Assembly: GCA_910579395.1 (NCBI GenBank)
Contig: CAJTUC010000046.1
Span: forward strand, 1-26,272
DNA: 26,272 nucleotides
Origin: an uncultured Lachnospiraceae bacterium
GTDB taxonomy: Bacteria > Bacillota > Clostridia > Lachnospirales > Lachnospiraceae
Direction of reading: 5' to 3'
Shown: piece by piece, positions 16,241 through 23,447 of the stretch
Numbering within the stretch: position 1 is the first letter of the stretch
How the letters are laid out: every line of letters starts with the position of its first letter
Made by a program: the position numbers and the translations under genes
The notes under the pieces: generated by a model
Database searches by the model: none
What the model saw: the letters and a program-made list of their open reading frames with translations, nothing else
What the model was told of the DNA's origin: nothing

Positions 16241-17464
16241 TTAGCTGCGGTAATCCGCATTGATCTTCACATAATCATAAGTCAGGTCGCAGCCCCATGC
16301 GGTCGCTTCCGCCTCTCCCGCTTTCATGTCCACAAGAACTCTGACCTCCGGCGCGGAAAGAATCTTCGTCGCTTCCTCTTCCGGGTAATCCGTAACGGTT
16401 CCATCCTTGTAAACCAAAAGGCTCTTTTCTCCATTTTCGAGAAAAACTTCCATATTGTCCGGGTCGAACGCTGCACCGGAATAACCGAGCGCACACAAAA
16501 ACCTTCCGCAGTTCGCATCATGGCCGAATACCGCCGCTTTACTAAGGCTTGAACTGATAACAGATCTGCTCAGCTTACGGGCATCTTCCTTCGTCTTCGC
16601 ATGAATGACTTTTGTTTCAAAAAGAGCCGTCGCTCCCTCGCCGTCTCCCGCCATCATTTTGGCCAGTGTTGTATTGATATAGTTCAGCGCTTCCCGGAAC
16701 TTGTCATAATCTTCATTTTTTGATGCGATCTCGGGGTTTTCCGCCATACCATTTGCCAAAATGACAAGTGTGTCATTCGTGGAAGTATCGCCGTCTACCG
16801 ATATCATATTGAAGGTATCGACTACATTTTCGCTCAAAGCCTCCTGAAGCAGTTCTTTGGAAATCGCGGCATCAGTCGTCAGAAAACCGAGCATGGTACC
16901 CATATTGGGGTGAATCATGCCGGAGCCTTTACACATACCGCCGAGCGTCACAGTCTTACCTCCGACTTCAAACGAAACGGCCGCCTGCTTGGAAATGGTA
17001 TCCGTCGTCATGATCGCTTCCGCTGCTGTTTTACCCGCTTCTATCGTATCAGCCTTCTGCTGCACCAGCTTTTTCACGCCTTCCGCAATTTTTTCGGTCG
17101 GAATCTGCATACCGATGACACCGGTCGATGCTACCAGTACGGCATCCGCCGGAATCTGTAAACATTCTGCCGCCGCCTGCGCCGTCTGCTTACAGCATTC
17201 ATACCCCTGTGAACCCGTACAGGCATTGGCAATGCCTGCGTTCGCTACGATTGCCTGTGCATAAGACGAATGTGCTACAACCTCCTTATCCCAGATGACC
17301 GGCGCCGCTTTAACGATATTGCTCGTAAAAACCCCCGCCGTCACACACGGTTTCTGACTGTAAACAAGCGCCATATCCTTTCTGTTCTGGTATTTGATGG
17401 AAGCCTCCACACCTGCTGCCTCAAATCCCTGCGCCGCGGTCACACCGCCTTCAATGATCTTCAT
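16241..17464 (-). CDS. argJ: Bifunctional ornithine acetyltransferase / N-acetylglutamate synthase
   Basis: Transfers the acetyl group from N-acetylornithine to glutamate, so the acetyl cycle needs little fresh acetyl-CoA. 407 residues, full length. The family signature is present: GVFTSNIVKAAPV, ANAGIANACTG, STGVIGMQIP, and the self-cleavage region KGSGMIHPNMGTMLGF with catalytic Thr about 190. The residue before the nucleophile is Gly (about 189), where well-studied ArgJ enzymes have Ala. TTDA, GDGEGATALFE, and NCGRFLCALGYSGA follow in the beta chain. The ATG is preceded by AAGGGG at about 10 bases. It sits directly below the frameshifted conserved gene, whose restored stop lies 26 bp before this start. 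Confidence 0.94.
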   Translation of the reverse strand: MKIIEGGVTAAQGFEAAGVEASIKYQNRKDMALVYSQKPCVTAGVFTSNIVKAAPVIWDKEVVAHSSYAQAIVANAGIANACTGSQGYECCKQTAQAAAECLQIPADAVLVASTGVIGMQIPTEKIAEGVKKLVQQKADTIEAGKTAAEAIMTTDTISKQAAVSFEVGGKTVTLGGMCKGSGMIHPNMGTMLGFLTTDAAISKELLQEALSENVVDTFNMISVDGDTSTNDTLVILANGMAENPEIASKNEDYDKFREALNYINTTLAKMMAGDGEGATALFETKVIHAKTKEDARKLSRSVISSSLSKAAVFGHDANCGRFLCALGYSGAAFDPDNMEVFLENGEKSLLVYKDGTVTDYPEEEATKILSAPEVRVLVDMKAGEAEATAWGCDLTYDYVKINADYRS

Positions 17465-17490
17465 AAATCTTCAACCCCTTTTGTATTTTT

Positions 17491-18023
17491 CTAAATGACT
17501 TTCTTCCTGAAAACAGCCAATGTTCCTGAACTTCCGACTGCTATATAATTCCCACACCGGCTGAATCCAAAAGCCTTTATTTCATAATCTTCAAAAATGA
17601 CCGTACATTTTTCAGGATGATCGGTCCACAAAACATAATCCGGCATAAATATAATCTGCTCTTCTGGCCAAAAGGCGCCGCTGATATCAATCTATTTCCT
17701 TCTTTGGAACAACACCGCAATCCTCCTCCGCTTTCACCTGCGATTGGTATGATTTCATCTCCCTGCTCCCCGGTAAGCGCAGTCAACTCCGCTTCATCAT
17801 AATTTTCGATACAATATGCTTTTTCTCCTGTTCTGCAATTTATGACTCGCTGCCCCTGCGACGAAATAACAGTCAATTTTTCGGTATATACATTGGAAAA
17901 TCCGATATACATCAGACCGCCGACACCAAAACTGATTTTCTCCCATCCTTCTGGTATACCCTTCGGAATCTGATCGATAATGCACACTAACCTTCTTCTA
18001 TTCGCATCTTCTATGCCGTTCAT
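17491..18023 (-). pseudogene. Conserved hypothetical gene, single-base frameshift
   Basis: The frame from ATG 18023 (GGAG six bases upstream; another ATG at 18047 has no proper ribosome site) runs as a soluble protein with GWEKISFGVGGLMYIGFS, LTVISSQGQRVINC and IPIAGESGGGL segments, then shifts near residue 117. Left alone it ends at 17577 with an unrelated basic tail. Reading one base back at the TTTT run (plus-strand AAAA, 17670-17673) restores a frame WPEEQIIFMPDYVLW...IKAFGFSRCGNYIAVGSSGTLAVF that ends at 17491, giving about 177 residues. That ending looks like the beta-strand finish of this uncharacterised family, which I know only as hypothetical proteins. One lost T, an assembly error or -1 frameshifting would all explain it. 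Its place in the arginine operon gives no clear function. Confidence 0.68.
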
Positions 18024-18070
18024 ATAGTTCTCCGGTTGCGGCGGCATCCTTTGATACCCGCCTATCTTTC

Positions 18071-18517
18071 CTATTCCATATTGAACTTCGTGATATTATC
18101 CTCATTCAGTACAAAATCATAATAATTCAAGTCTTCCCGTTTTGTCCAGCCGATTTGTTTCCAAAAAGCATTCCCGATATCATTTTTCGTAAAAGCGATC
18201 AGAGATACCTTATTAATATGCTCTTCTTTCAGGGCGTTCATACAAAATACGACCATCGCTTTGCCGATGCCGCGCATTCTGTACTCTTCCGCCACACAAA
18301 CATGATACAGGCAGCCTCTTCTGCCGTCATGCCCGCATAAAATAGAACCGGCCACCCTGCCGTCCTCGATGGCGACAACGCTCATCCCGGGATTCCTTTT
18401 CAGAAAAGCCTCCACGCCTTCTCTGGAATCATCCACGCTCCGGATGCCAAATCCTTTGATCGTCATCCAGAGACTGCGCACCTCATCATAATCCTCTATC
18501 ACCATCGCCCGTATCAC
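18071..18517 (-). CDS. GNAT-family N-acetyltransferase
   Basis: 148 residues starting with GTG at 18517 (GGAG seven bases upstream; the start overlaps an ATGTGA). The acetyl-CoA-binding signature R-x-x-G-x-G/A appears as YRMRGIGKAM (about 79-88), preceded by the strand LYHVCVAEE and followed by VSLIAFTKNDIGNAFWKQIGW, the usual GNAT fold end. It resembles small YpeA/RimI-like members. It sits second in the arginine operon. ArgJ already supplies the acetyl transfer, but small GNATs can act as priming N-acetylglutamate synthases, so a starter role is possible; acetylation of another substrate is as likely. Confidence 0.85.
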   Translation of the reverse strand: MIRAMVIEDYDEVRSLWMTIKGFGIRSVDDSREGVEAFLKRNPGMSVVAIEDGRVAGSILCGHDGRRGCLYHVCVAEEYRMRGIGKAMVVFCMNALKEEHINKVSLIAFTKNDIGNAFWKQIGWTKREDLNYYDFVLNEDNITKFNME

Positions 18518-18562
18518 ATTTATTCTCCTTCCATGGTGCTCTCAGTCCTCATAAATCACAGG

Positions 18563-18589
18563 AAGAATGCCCGCATCAAGGGCATTCTT
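18563..18589. other. Hairpin between argC and the GNAT gene
   Basis: AAGAATGCCC and GGGCATTCTT form a perfect 10-bp stem with a 7-base loop, directly after the argC stop. On the minus strand it is followed by CCTG, not a U-run, so full termination is unlikely; it may attenuate or protect the argC mRNA end. Confidence 0.55.
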
Positions 18590-18596
18590 TCTCACC

Positions 18597-19664
18597 CTAT
18601 GGGAACATTGGCACAAACTCCAGTCCTTCGCTTTCTTTCAGGCCGAACATCAGGTTCATATTCTGCACCGCCTGTCCTGCCGCGCCTTTCACCAGATTAT
18701 CCAAAGCGCCCATCATGATGATGCGGCCGGTCCGTTCGTCAATCACAAAATTGATATCCACATAATTGCTGCCCTCCACCCACTTTGTCTCCGGGCAGAC
18801 GCCTTTTTCCAGAACGCGGACAAATTTTTCTTCCTTATAATATTTATCATAGACCGCTTTAACCTGTTCATAACCGGGCAGTCCCATGCTGCCGTCTTCC
18901 TTTTTCACCGGTTTCAGTGAAGCATATTCCGTTACGAGGATGCCCCTGTTCATCGGTACAAGGTGAGGCGTAAAGTTGAGTGTCAGCGGTCTGCCTGCGG
19001 CATACCCCAGCTGTTCCTCGATTTCCGGCGTGTGTCTGTGACCCGCCACGCCATATGCCTTGATATTTTCATTAACTTCACAATACAGGTTGGGCACTTT
19101 CGCACCACGTCCCGCACCGGATGTACCGCTCTTTGCATCGATGATCAGCGTATCGGCATCGATAAGCCCTTCCTTCACAAGCGGCCACGCTGTCAGAATG
19201 GAACAGGTCGTGTAACAGCCGGGATTCGCCGTCAACCTTGCTTTTTTGACTGCTTCCCTGTTCAGCTCGCACAGCCCATACACAGCTTCCCCGATATACT
19301 GCGGCGCTTTATGGGTGATTCCGTACCATTTCTCATAAACGGATACATCTTTGATCCTGAAATCGGCGCTCAGGTCGATGATCTTCACTTTGGAAAGAAT
19401 CTCATCATTTACAAGCGAAGCGCAAAGGCCCTGCGGCGTCGCCGTAAAGATAACATCCACCTGTTCTGCAAGTTCTTCCATATTATCATCCATACAGACG
19501 TCATCCACAATCTGAAACATATTCTGATAGACTTCACAATATTTCTTATCGATATAACTTCTGGAGCCATACCATTTGATTTCCACTTCTTTGTGACCCG
19601 TCAGAATCCTGACGAGCTCTCCGCCGGCATATCCGGTCGCCCCGATGATTCCTGCTTTAACCAT
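18597..19664 (-). CDS. argC: N-acetyl-gamma-glutamyl-phosphate reductase
   Basis: Reduces N-acetylglutamyl phosphate to the semialdehyde with NADPH, third step of ornithine synthesis. 355 residues, normal length for the larger ArgC type. N-terminal dinucleotide-binding loop GATGYAGGEL (8-17), catalytic Cys about 150 in ANPGCYTT, GTSGAGRGAK, and a conserved AGHRHTPEIE near the middle with the catalytic His. The ATG is preceded by AAAGG at 12 bases. It is the first gene of the minus-strand arginine operon. Its own promoter lies about 370 bp upstream, and a 210-bp palindromic element occupies most of the leader. Confidence 0.96.
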   Translation of the reverse strand: MVKAGIIGATGYAGGELVRILTGHKEVEIKWYGSRSYIDKKYCEVYQNMFQIVDDVCMDDNMEELAEQVDVIFTATPQGLCASLVNDEILSKVKIIDLSADFRIKDVSVYEKWYGITHKAPQYIGEAVYGLCELNREAVKKARLTANPGCYTTCSILTAWPLVKEGLIDADTLIIDAKSGTSGAGRGAKVPNLYCEVNENIKAYGVAGHRHTPEIEEQLGYAAGRPLTLNFTPHLVPMNRGILVTEYASLKPVKKEDGSMGLPGYEQVKAVYDKYYKEEKFVRVLEKGVCPETKWVEGSNYVDINFVIDERTGRIIMMGALDNLVKGAAGQAVQNMNLMFGLKESEGLEFVPMFP

Positions 19665-19697
19665 TTCGCTTCATTTCCTTTCCTAATCCTATACCAG

Positions 19698-19907
19698 TAG
19701 GTAATTGCGAAACGCATTTTTTCGGGAAAGCAGTTGTACAGAATAGACAAATCACGAGCAGGGTGCTTGGGAGCCGCCGGTGCTTAGACGCCGTATTTTG
19801 GCGTCTTATGCACCGCTGCGAGCGACAGTGCAGTGAAAGCGTGCCCTGCGGTGATTGTCTATTTTGTACAACGGAAGTTTTCGAAAACATTGTTTCGCAA
19901 TTGCCTA
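19698..19907. mobile_element. MITE-like palindromic element in the argC leader
   Basis: The ends are 16-bp inverted repeats (19698-19713 and 19892-19907, one mismatch). Inner arms pair again: GTTGTACA...ATCAC at 19733-19755 with 19851-19872 (one mismatch, one bulge), GCAGGG (19758-19763) with CCCTGC (19844-19849), and a central stem GGTGC..AGACGCC / GGCGTCT..GCACC (19779-19814). The same 11-bp sequence TCCTATACCAG stands on both sides (19687-19697 and 19908-19918), as a target-site duplication would. No protein is encoded. It is transcribed as part of the argC leader if the promoter at 20037-20065 is used. It could alternatively be a structured RNA. TIRs, direct repeats and length favour a non-autonomous element. 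Confidence 0.7.
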
Positions 19908-20036
19908 TCCTATACCAGATACCAGCATCCATTTATACCGGTTCCCATCTCAAAAGACATACTCCGGCAATATACACTTTTTTATTCTATCATACTCTTT
20001 TCATCTTTCAAATAATAAAATAAAAAGAATGTCCAA

Positions 20037-20065
20037 ATCATACACCCTTTTTGCATAATATGCAA
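20037..20065 (-). promoter_or_regulatory. Promoter of the argC operon
   Basis: On the minus strand TTGCAT (20060-20065) and TATGAT (20037-20042) are 17 bp apart. The -35 is half of a perfect inverted repeat TTGCAT-AAT-ATGCAA (20051-20065), which may itself bind a regulator. Transcription would begin near 20030. Confidence 0.65.
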
Positions 20066-20071
20066 CACTTT

Positions 20072-20137
20072 TTTATAAATATTCACTTTATTTGTATAAA
20101 AATCCACTTTTCATAAAATGATTTGCATAAAATTACA
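20072..20137. promoter_or_regulatory. Tandem ArgR/AhrC-box-like operators
   Basis: Compared with the TGAAT-N4-ATTCA arginine box, 20072-20085 (minus strand TGAATATTTATAAA) and 20093-20106 (TGTATAAAAATCCA) each differ at two of the ten conserved bases. Their centres are exactly 21 bp apart, the usual spacing of paired boxes. A third, weaker site is at 20124-20137 (TGCATAAAATTACA), touching the argG -35. All lie between the two divergent promoters, fitting arginine repression of both transcripts. No argR gene is in the window. Confidence 0.55.
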
Positions 20138-20138
20138 C

Positions 20139-20167
20139 TTGCATTCTTCTTTTGATTGTTGTATATT
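20139..20167 (+). promoter_or_regulatory. Promoter of argG
   Basis: TTGCAT (20139-20144) and TATATT (20162-20167) are 17 bp apart on the plus strand, followed by a leader of about 50 bases and a GGAGG ribosome site (20211-20215) eight bases before the argG ATG. Confidence 0.7.
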
Positions 20168-20222
20168 GTTGGAAGAACATTTTAATACATAGTACAAATA
20201 TTACAAATCTGGAGGAATCATT

Positions 20223-21449
20223 ATGAAAGAAAAAGTTGTGCTTGCTTATTCGGGCGGACTTGATACAACCGTTATCATCCCCTGGTTAAAAGAAAATTTT
20301 GATTATGACGTTATCTGCGTCTGCGGTAACTGCGGACAGGGCGAAGAACTCGACGGACTGGAAGAAAGGGCGTTATCCAGCGGCGCATCCAAATTATATG
20401 TGGAAGATTTAACGGATGAATTCTGCAACGATTTTATCGTTCCCTGTGTACAGGCTCATGCTGTTTATGAGAACAAATATCTGCTCGGCACTTCGATGGC
20501 AAGACCTGTAATCGCTAAAAAATTAGTTGAGGTTGCCCGTAAGGAAGGTGCTACGGCTATCTGCCATGGCGCAACAGGCAAAGGAAACGACCAGATTCGT
20601 TTCGAGCTTGCCGTAAAAGCTCTTGCACCCGATTTAAAGATCATTGCAGCATGGAGAAATGAGAAATGGAACCTGAATTCCCGTGAAGAAGAAATCGAGT
20701 ACTGCCGCCAGCATGGCATCAACCTGCCTTTTTCCGCTGACAACAGTTACAGCCGTGACCGTAACTTATGGCATATAAGCCATGAAGGCCTGGAGCTGGA
20801 AGACCCGGCTAATGAACCGAACTACGAACATCTGTTAGTGCTCGGCACAACGCCTGAGAAAGCGCCCGATGAAGGCGAATATGTTACGATGACCTTTGAA
20901 AAGGGTATTCCGACTTCCGTAAACGGCAAGAAAATGAAAGTATCCGAAATCATCGCTGTTTTGAATGAACTCGGCGGAAAGCACGGCATCGGCATCGTCG
21001 ATATTGTGGAAAACCGCGTTGTCGGCATGAAATCCCGCGGCGTATACGAAACACCCGGCGGAACCATCCTGTATGAAGCGCATCAGCAGTTGGAAGAGCT
21101 GATCCTCGATCGCGACACTTATGCGTTAAAAGCAGACCTCGGCAATAAATTTGCCCAGATTGTATACGAAGGAAAGTGGTTCACACCGCTCCGCGAGGCC
21201 GTACAGGCTTTTATCGAATCCACGCAGAGATATGTCACCGGCGAAGTAAAATTCAAGCTTTATAAAGGCAATATCATCAAAGCCGGCACGACTTCTCCGT
21301 ACTCACTGTACAATGAAAGTATTGCCTCCTTTACGACAGGCGATCTGTATGACCACCACGATGCCGAAGGCTTTATCAACCTCTTCGGTCTGGCAAGCAA
21401 AGTGCGCGCGATGAAGATGCAGGAAGCAGAAGGCCTTTCCAATAACTAG
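20223..21449 (+). CDS. argG: Argininosuccinate synthase
   Basis: Joins citrulline and aspartate with ATP, the penultimate step of arginine synthesis. 408 residues, full length. The ATP pyrophosphatase loop AYSGGLDTT is at 8-16, with CVCGNCGQGEE, GTSMARPVIAK and CHGATGKGNDQIRFE as further conserved substrate-binding segments, and NLWHISHEGLELEDP in the second half of the synthase domain. A clear GGAGG site fixes the start. It is transcribed away from argC, and the shared control region carries arginine-box-like sites. A DUF1294 gene follows after 13 bp. The partner argH is not in the window. Confidence 0.97.
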   Translation: MKEKVVLAYSGGLDTTVIIPWLKENFDYDVICVCGNCGQGEELDGLEERALSSGASKLYVEDLTDEFCNDFIVPCVQAHAVYENKYLLGTSMARPVIAKKLVEVARKEGATAICHGATGKGNDQIRFELAVKALAPDLKIIAAWRNEKWNLNSREEEIEYCRQHGINLPFSADNSYSRDRNLWHISHEGLELEDPANEPNYEHLLVLGTTPEKAPDEGEYVTMTFEKGIPTSVNGKKMKVSEIIAVLNELGGKHGIGIVDIVENRVVGMKSRGVYETPGGTILYEAHQQLEELILDRDTYALKADLGNKFAQIVYEGKWFTPLREAVQAFIESTQRYVTGEVKFKLYKGNIIKAGTTSPYSLYNESIASFTTGDLYDHHDAEGFINLFGLASKVRAMKMQEAEGLSNN

Positions 21450-21462
21450 AAAGAAGGGTATT

Positions 21463-21756
21463 ATGGGCGTTATCTCCTATATTGTTCTTTATCTGGCAAT
21501 CATTAATTTAACAGGACTTTTGATGATGGGAATCGACAAACGAAAAGCAAGAAAAAGGGCATGGCGGATTCCAGAATCCACGCTGTTCATTATCGCTCTT
21601 GTGGGTGGAAGCCTGGGCACGACAATCGGCATGCACCTGTTCCACCACAAGACGAGACACTGGTATTTCCTCTATGGAATGCCCGCGATCCTGTTTCTGC
21701 AGATTGCTATCGTCATTATCCTGATTTATTCACCGATTCAGTTTGCGATCATATAA
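21463..21756 (+). CDS. DUF1294 small membrane protein
   Basis: 97 residues with three hydrophobic segments (about 4-21, 40-58 and 68-92). The MMGIDKRKAR, RIPESTLF and GGSLGTTIGMHLFHHKTRH motifs are those of the DUF1294 family, whose function is not known. GAAAGAAGG lies just before the ATG. Only 13 bp separate it from argG, so it is probably read from the argG promoter; the link to arginine synthesis may be positional only. Confidence 0.85.
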   Translation: MGVISYIVLYLAIINLTGLLMMGIDKRKARKRAWRIPESTLFIIALVGGSLGTTIGMHLFHHKTRHWYFLYGMPAILFLQIAIVIILIYSPIQFAII

Positions 21757-21758
21757 AA

Positions 21759-21823
21759 AGCGCAGGCTCAGCAGCCTGCGCTGATCGGGTAGGGGGCGGC
21801 CCATTAATTGAGCCGCCGACCCC
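21759..21823. terminator. Two strong hairpins after the argG-DUF1294 transcript
   Basis: AGCGCAGGCT/AGCCTGCGCT (21759-21768 and 21773-21782) is a perfect 10-bp stem with a 4-base loop. A second GC-rich hairpin GGCGGC/GCCGCC (21795-21800 and 21812-21817) extends with flanking G and C runs to about 21823. On the plus strand no U-run follows; on the minus strand the first hairpin is followed by TTTTTATA, so as a classical terminator it points leftward. It probably ends transcription at the argG side in both directions. Confidence 0.5.
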
Positions 21824-22063
21824 TTACAGCAGATTGCGTGTCCAGATTGATACAATTTTTGAGAGGGTGCTATCGTTATTTTTGCACCCGAGAAACTTTT
21901 ACAATTTTTCTTCTATCGCTAAGATAATCAGAAATTTCCTCTATATTTTAGAATTTATACTTCTATTTTTTATCTATTAACCTTACAACTTCTATCACTC
22001 CTAATTCAATTAGATGCTATCTGAAAAGTTATTAACCATAGCTCTTATGCTCAATCTTTTCTG
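21824..22063. other. AT-rich non-coding stretch at the left edge of the mobile region
   Basis: I see no gene here. A GGGTGC/GCACCC hairpin lies at about 21865-21890. The 10-mer GATGCTATCT occurs at 22013-22022 and again at 22091-22100. Composition shifts from the chromosomal arginine genes to AT-rich sequence. The exact end of the inserted element is not recognisable. Confidence 0.4.
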
Positions 22064-22216
22064 TCACATTACTGTATATTGCATAATTTTGATGCTATCT
22101 TGTTGACAGGCACTCTGACCTACTTTCTTGCGGCTCTCCTTGCGCCCTGTCCGCGCCGCCTTTATCGCTGCCCCAAAAGCCTTGAAGTCGTATTTCGGTA
22201 CTGGTCTTTTTACCAT
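22064..22216 (-). pseudogene. N-terminal remnant of a Tn916 orf9-type HTH regulator
   Basis: From an ATG at 22216 the minus strand encodes MVKRPVPKYDFKAFGAAIKAART and continues to about residue 33, which matches the opening of the helix-turn-helix regulators found in Tn916/Tn1549-like conjugative elements (orf9 type). After that the sequence departs from the family (it should go on to a PRYLANIEN-like segment) and stops at 50 residues, so most of the DNA-binding domain is gone. It points leftward, as orf9 does relative to the sigma-factor gene in those elements, and sits on the left of the XRE-ABC cargo. Confidence 0.68.
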
Positions 22217-22319
22217 CGTTATTCACCCTACTACATTTTACTGTTCGCCTTTCTTCTTGGATATGTCTACATAGTTCCAACCATTAGCTTAAATATTCCC
22301 ACTACTTGTTCTTCAAGCG

Positions 22320-22348
22320 TTGATTACTTTGCTAAAACGCATTATATT
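22320..22348 (+). promoter_or_regulatory. Promoter of the XRE-ABC gene pair
   Basis: TTGATT (22320-22325) and TATATT (22343-22348) are 17 bp apart on the plus strand. Downstream, TACTAGTA (about 22385) is a short palindrome that could be an operator for the XRE protein. The leader runs about 85 bases to the ATG. Confidence 0.6.
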
Positions 22349-22442
22349 AACAATAGGTTACAAAAATATATATCATAAGTTAACTACTAGTACATGGGAC
22401 GAGTAAAACAATTAGAGTACAATCTATATGGAGGGATTACTT

Positions 22443-23447
22443 ATGCAAAAATTAGCGGTAGGAAAAATATTGCAAGGGTTGAGAAAAGCAAAAGGTATTA
22501 CACAAGAACAATTAAGTGAAATATTAGGAGTGTCATGTGCAGCAATTTCAAAGTGGGAAAATGAGCAAATGTATCCCGATATAAGTTTTTTTCCTATTCT
22601 TGCAAGATACTTCAATGTTTCAATAGATTGCTTATTTGGATTTTCAAATGAATTAACAGAAAAAGAATACAACGATTTCAAAGAAGAATGTACGGAATTA
22701 TTTGCACAAAAACAGTATTTTAATGGAATGGAAAAAATAAAAGCATTATGTTATCTGTTTCCGACAAACGATAGGTTGAAACTAGATTTAATAATTGCTG
22801 TTATTCCATATATTGCATTGGCTCAAGAAGTGGAGATAAGAGAAAAAGTAGTATATCAAATGATAGCTCTTTGTCAAAATTGCGCGTCTGAAAATGTGCA
22901 GGCACAAAAACATTTTGTTTTAGGGCATTTGTTTATGTTGATAAGACAATATAAACATTTTCCATTTTCTTTTTCTGATAGTGAAGTAAAAAATTTTGCG
23001 GCTGTCGATATGACAAACAGCTTATTATTACGAACTGATGAAAAAGCCATAAATAAGATTGAAACCGCAATAATTTCTTTAGGGGTACAGTTATTACATG
23101 AGCTGCGAAATAAAATTTCATATTTGCAAAAGGAAAATGATTTGCAAGGAGCTTTAGCTGTTACTAAAAATCAGATTACGCTTGCCGAACTATTGGAATT
23201 AGACCATAGTGTTTACTTTATGCTCTATATGAACGTTTCACATTTATATTGCCTGTTAAAGGAAAAAGAAAATGCAGAACAGGCAGTTGAAAAATTTGTT
23301 AAGCTGCTTAGGAAAAAGTCGATTGATGATAGTGTTCTTCTTCAAGTATATAAAACCGGATTTTCAGCTAAGCCATTTGATTTAATAAGAGATACGTTAA
23401 TTTTTGCACAGTTAATAACAATGCTGAACAAGGAGGTTACCACATGA
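22443..23447 (+). CDS. XRE-family transcriptional regulator with helical C-terminal domain
   Basis: 334 residues from the ATG at 22443, chosen because GGAGG lies eight bases upstream; an ATG at 22428 has no ribosome site. The N-terminal XRE helix-turn-helix spans about 5-60 (GKILQGLRKAKGITQEQLSEILGVS, then SKWENEQMYPDISFFPILARYFNVS and IDCLFGF). The remaining 260 residues are all-helical with weak repeat character, possibly TPR-like, as in peptide-responsive regulators, but I see no firm repeat signature. It overlaps the exporter gene by four bases (ATGA), so it very likely controls that exporter. The coding sequence is much more AT-rich than the arginine genes, a sign of recent transfer. Confidence 0.85.
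   Translation: MQKLAVGKILQGLRKAKGITQEQLSEILGVSCAAISKWENEQMYPDISFFPILARYFNVSIDCLFGFSNELTEKEYNDFKEECTELFAQKQYFNGMEKIKALCYLFPTNDRLKLDLIIAVIPYIALAQEVEIREKVVYQMIALCQNCASENVQAQKHFVLGHLFMLIRQYKHFPFSFSDSEVKNFAAVDMTNSLLLRTDEKAINKIETAIISLGVQLLHELRNKISYLQKENDLQGALAVTKNQITLAELLELDHSVYFMLYMNVSHLYCLLKEKENAEQAVEKFVKLLRKKSIDDSVLLQVYKTGFSAKPFDLIRDTLIFAQLITMLNKEVTT

Noticed and set aside
18963..19700. 245-codon open frame on the plus strand
   Set aside because: It lies antisense to argC, whose motifs and length are complete; no family resemblance.
19665..20036. T-box or other known riboswitch in the argC leader
   Set aside because: I found no T-box sequence or known aptamer core; the structure is explained by the terminal inverted repeats and flanking duplication.
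21561..21980. 139-codon plus-strand frame overlapping the DUF1294 gene
   Set aside because: It overlaps a well-recognised gene in another frame and crosses two hairpins.
22079..22378. 99-codon plus-strand frame next to the mobile region
   Set aside because: It is antisense to the orf9-type remnant and then runs through the XRE promoter region; no protein character.
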